Position numbers and translations under genes: made by a program
Shown: piece by piece, positions 61,480-64,000 of the stretch
How positions within the stretch are numbered: the stretch's first letter is position 1
Layout of the letters: each line of letters begins with the position of its first letter
The notes under the pieces: model-generated
Seen by the model: only the letters and a program-made list of their open reading frames with translations
What the model was told of the DNA's origin: nothing
Database searches by the model: none
Assembly (NCBI GenBank): GCA_964036045.1
Contig: OZ038398.1
Location: forward strand, 28,264,309 to 28,328,308
Direction: 5' to 3'
Source of the DNA: Eutreptiella sp. 'Long Island Sound 2002'
Taxonomy: Eukaryota > Euglenozoa > Euglenophyceae > Eutreptiales > Eutreptiaceae
Length of the DNA stretch: 64,000 nt

Positions 61480-63702
61480 ATGAGAATACGCTCCATTGTG
61501 GGTATTTTGATTGTTCTGCGGATTGTATGGTTCTTCACCAATCCAGTTGCCACTGTGGAAAAGTTCCAAAAAACAGCTCGGCGAGGACCAGTGGTGAACC
61601 AGTTGGAGGCGTTGCACAAACAGCCCACCCCTAACATCCCGCAGCCGAATCTGACCAAGCCCATCCACGACTTCTACTTCCCCACTCTGTACGCGTCCTT
61701 GCTCATTCATAACCTGCCATGCGTGGGCATCCTGGACCGCAAGCCTTTACCACCAAAGCCCCTGCCGCAAAACCCGAGATATGTACTTCTTGTGGATTCA
61801 TGGGAACGTCAGCAAACGGGTACCAAAACTGTGGAGTCTGTCGCGAGCATCGTGGATAAGTTTGGCCTCGTCTTCGTGATGCCGCACGTGAGGATGAGTA
61901 ATATTCAAGGCATCCCCGGCTGGACCCAGTGGCAGTCCTCGCATGCGCTTGATGGGTTTACCTCCGCCCGGTATTTGCTTCCTATGTCCGAGTATTATGA
62001 TGTTGATTACAGTCGAGGGTATCTACCCATGATCTCTTTTGAGGAGTGGAAGAATATAAGCAGGTCTACCATTACCACTGCGCTCTTCCTGGACTGGGAA
62101 AAGAACCAGTGCAAAGGCAATGTCCCAGAGTGGTATCCTGTCTACGGCGCTGACATTCAAGCCACACAATTGTATTGCATGCACTCCGACTTCCCTGCGG
62201 TGCAGCTGAAGCAAGCACATGTTGATGAGTGGTTCACTCCTGGCAAGGGCGTGCCCATTCCCGAAGCTGAAGGTCGCCAAGCAAACGAGATCCCCTCCGT
62301 GGCACTGCTGAACTGGCGGAAGCATGCGTTGGGCGACAATGTGTGGTTTTCTGATTTATGGAAAGGCAAATGCCGATTCCGCTGGAATAACAAGTGGAAC
62401 CGCACCGCAGTGGAGTGGCAGCGGCGACATCTGCCGCGGCAATACGTGGCCCTCAAGATCCGCAGCGGGGACTGGTTACGGGACTACTGGCTTCCCAAGC
62501 AGCGGGAGGATGTGCAGACCTGCTTTGACCACATGGTCGAGGCTGTCCTTTATTACCACAAACTGATGGGACTCCCACCCGATGCCCCCACCTTCATTGC
62601 AACAGAATGGCCCCATCCTCCGGAGAGCAGATGGTGGTTTCCATCAATGCAGTACCTCACCGCCGCCTTCAACTCTCTATACCAGAGGCTGAATTTAGTC
62701 ACCTACAAGAATCCAGAGTTGGACATTGGGATTGTCACAATTATCCAGTTTGATATCCTGCTCAATGCTGCCATCGTTGTTGGGCTCGAGGACACGATGC
62801 TCGGGCTTGTGAGGCAGTACAGACCATCATTGCCATTGGCTTTGGTCGGGAGCCAGTCGGGCAGGAAATGTGACAACTGGAACCCTCCAGCAAAAGATGC
62901 ACCTCCGCATCGGTTTTTGTACTTGGTCCAGGGCCACACGTTCCTTGAGAAGATGAAGTACTCCGATGATTCAGATCTGCTCTGTCTGACATGGGGGACA
63001 AGATCCGAGCACTGTGACTTCGAACCACAGACAACATGGACATCAGGGCGGAACCATCTGTGGATGAAGGCTGTCAGACTGCCGCGCAGATATGATTACT
63101 ATATTTTCCTGGATGACGATGTGACTCTCACAAGTGTGCGGGACTTTGAAGCGAAATGTCTCAAGTGGAGACCCGCCGTTGCAGTCCCAGGGGCAGGTAT
63201 TCATCTTCCAACGCAGCTTCCACCCGATTACACCAAAGAGACTGAGGCACTCAAGATCACTTCATATGCCGCCCTGTTCAATGCATATCATCACGACGTG
63301 TTCTTCAATAGCCTCGTCCTGCCTTATTGGGACGGGCAGGACGAGTTCTCTTGGTGGAGCTCTCAGCTGTATGCCATCTACCTGGCCCAGATTTTCCACC
63401 CCGACGAATTGTACGGGTTCCAAACAGTAGGGGTTGGCAATGCCAAGCACGGCAAGTACCCCCAGAACTGGGACTTGGACATCATGAACAAGCCTTTCAT
63501 TGAGGAGTGCCTTCCGGACAGCGAATTCAGGGAAGCGCACTGGAAACACTTTGCGTCTGAGGCCCAGGTTCAGCACACGCCTCTGCCTGCGGACAGGTCG
63601 CATAGCTTGAGCAAAGAGACGTTGGATAAGTACTTGAACCAGCCTACGAAGTACTGGCAACGGATTAGAGAGATCAGGGATCGGGCGTTCTCTCAGCCCT
63701 GA
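61480..63702 (+). CDS. Type II membrane glycosyltransferase: O-fucosyltransferase-like domain fused to a DDD-type GT-A domain
   Basis: ATG at 61480 gives 740 residues in one exon. Residues about 2-19 (RIRSIVGILIVLRIVWFF) form a signal anchor, so a Golgi lumenal enzyme is expected. Residues about 95-450 resemble GDP-fucose O-fucosyltransferases: RYVLLVDSWERQQTGTKT near 100, a MPHVRMSN strand, and YVALKIRSGDW near 322-332, matching the basic, sugar-nucleotide-binding R-x-G-D motif. Residues about 475-700 look like a second transferase: FLYLVQGHTFLE, TTWTSGRNHLWMKA near 517 and YYIFLDDDVTL near 541-550, where DDD should bind metal and nucleotide sugar. O-fucosyltransferases are usually about 400 residues, so this is a two-domain fusion. 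Substrates cannot be told from sequence. Codon use and intact length mark it as a functioning host gene. Confidence 0.8.
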   Translation: MRIRSIVGILIVLRIVWFFTNPVATVEKFQKTARRGPVVNQLEALHKQPTPNIPQPNLTKPIHDFYFPTLYASLLIHNLPCVGILDRKPLPPKPLPQNPRYVLLVDSWERQQTGTKTVESVASIVDKFGLVFVMPHVRMSNIQGIPGWTQWQSSHALDGFTSARYLLPMSEYYDVDYSRGYLPMISFEEWKNISRSTITTALFLDWEKNQCKGNVPEWYPVYGADIQATQLYCMHSDFPAVQLKQAHVDEWFTPGKGVPIPEAEGRQANEIPSVALLNWRKHALGDNVWFSDLWKGKCRFRWNNKWNRTAVEWQRRHLPRQYVALKIRSGDWLRDYWLPKQREDVQTCFDHMVEAVLYYHKLMGLPPDAPTFIATEWPHPPESRWWFPSMQYLTAAFNSLYQRLNLVTYKNPELDIGIVTIIQFDILLNAAIVVGLEDTMLGLVRQYRPSLPLALVGSQSGRKCDNWNPPAKDAPPHRFLYLVQGHTFLEKMKYSDDSDLLCLTWGTRSEHCDFEPQTTWTSGRNHLWMKAVRLPRRYDYYIFLDDDVTLTSVRDFEAKCLKWRPAVAVPGAGIHLPTQLPPDYTKETEALKITSYAALFNAYHHDVFFNSLVLPYWDGQDEFSWWSSQLYAIYLAQIFHPDELYGFQTVGVGNAKHGKYPQNWDLDIMNKPFIEECLPDSEFREAHWKHFASEAQVQHTPLPADRSHSLSKETLDKYLNQPTKYWQRIREIRDRAFSQP

Positions 63703-64000
63703 CCTGATGGCATAGCAGTATTACACCCCACACCATCAGTTTCTGGGCGTTCTTCTCAGACATTCGACCTCTGGGCCACCTGTTCCCCCGCGTGGGGACC
63801 TCCAGATGGCAGGGGTGATGCAGCCACTTTGATTCACACTGCTGCTGTATTATGGGGGATTATAAAACACACGCATACTAACCCCCGGCGGGAACACCCC
63901 ACCTCAGGGCACGGCTGTGGAGTGACGCCCCCCCCCCCCTGCCCCTTTTGCAACCCCCCCCCCCCCCCCCCCTCCAGGCCCTCCGGCCCCAAGATAGTGC
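63703..64000. other. 3' flank: 86-bp-family fragment (63793-63835) and C-runs
   Basis: GGGGACCTCCAGATGGCAGG followed by GGTGATGCAGCCACTTTG is a diverged single unit of the satellite family at 40701-42914. C-runs of 10-17 follow at 63928 and 63955. No gene. Confidence 0.55.

Overview
This window looks like nuclear DNA from a unicellular eukaryote. The genes have GT-AG introns, the intergenic DNA is packed with G/C homopolymer runs, microsatellites, minisatellites and dead transposons, and there are no bacterial-style operons. The sequence alone does not fix the lineage. An intron-rich green alga (prasinophyte-like) or another photosynthetic protist is my guess, at low confidence.

Layout. (1) 1-1918: G-run, C-run and short direct repeats, no firm gene. 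(2) 1919-34868, plus strand: one long multi-exon gene that I could assemble by hand. Seventeen exons join with matching phases into 709 codons plus a stop: leucine-rich repeats with a C-terminal cap, a Ser/Thr-rich linker, about 200 residues of coiled coil, then a Pro/Ser/Thr-rich tail. Its N-terminus is missing or unrecognised. Its introns hold two (GGTGT)n blocks, about 131 copies of a 60-bp minisatellite, a tRNA-like remnant and copies of two dispersed repeats. (3) 34869-40500: no supported gene; from 37980 a decayed tandem family. (4) 40508-44534: a DNA transposon bounded by 14-bp terminal inverted repeats and an exact 8-bp target duplication. It carries a tRNA-like sequence, 26 copies of an 86-bp satellite, a Cys-cluster ORF and an SAP-domain protein read in shifted frames. 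(5) 44850-45900: two tandem repeats and a G-rich tract. (6) 46978-49200: a second, inverted SAP-domain ORF with one stop, a broken DDE (HARBI1/DDE_Tnp_4-like) transposase, and a zinc-finger exon head to head with it. (7) 49200-54950: dispersed repeats and one coiled-coil ORF. (8) 55022-60843: three decayed retroelement pieces (C-terminal RT-associated region, zf-RVT knuckle, RNase H), a 105-bp repeat and a perfect hairpin. (9) 61480-63702: an intact single-exon gene for a membrane-anchored protein with two glycosyltransferase-like halves.

The two likely host genes are the LRR/coiled-coil gene (probably a cytoskeletal or ciliary/centrosomal scaffold, by architecture only) and the glycosyltransferase (Golgi). 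Most of the rest is mobile or satellite DNA. The most interesting points are the SAP-domain transposon family with its internal satellite, the repeated in-frame TAG codons in retroelement remnants, and the intronic minisatellite with higher-order structure.
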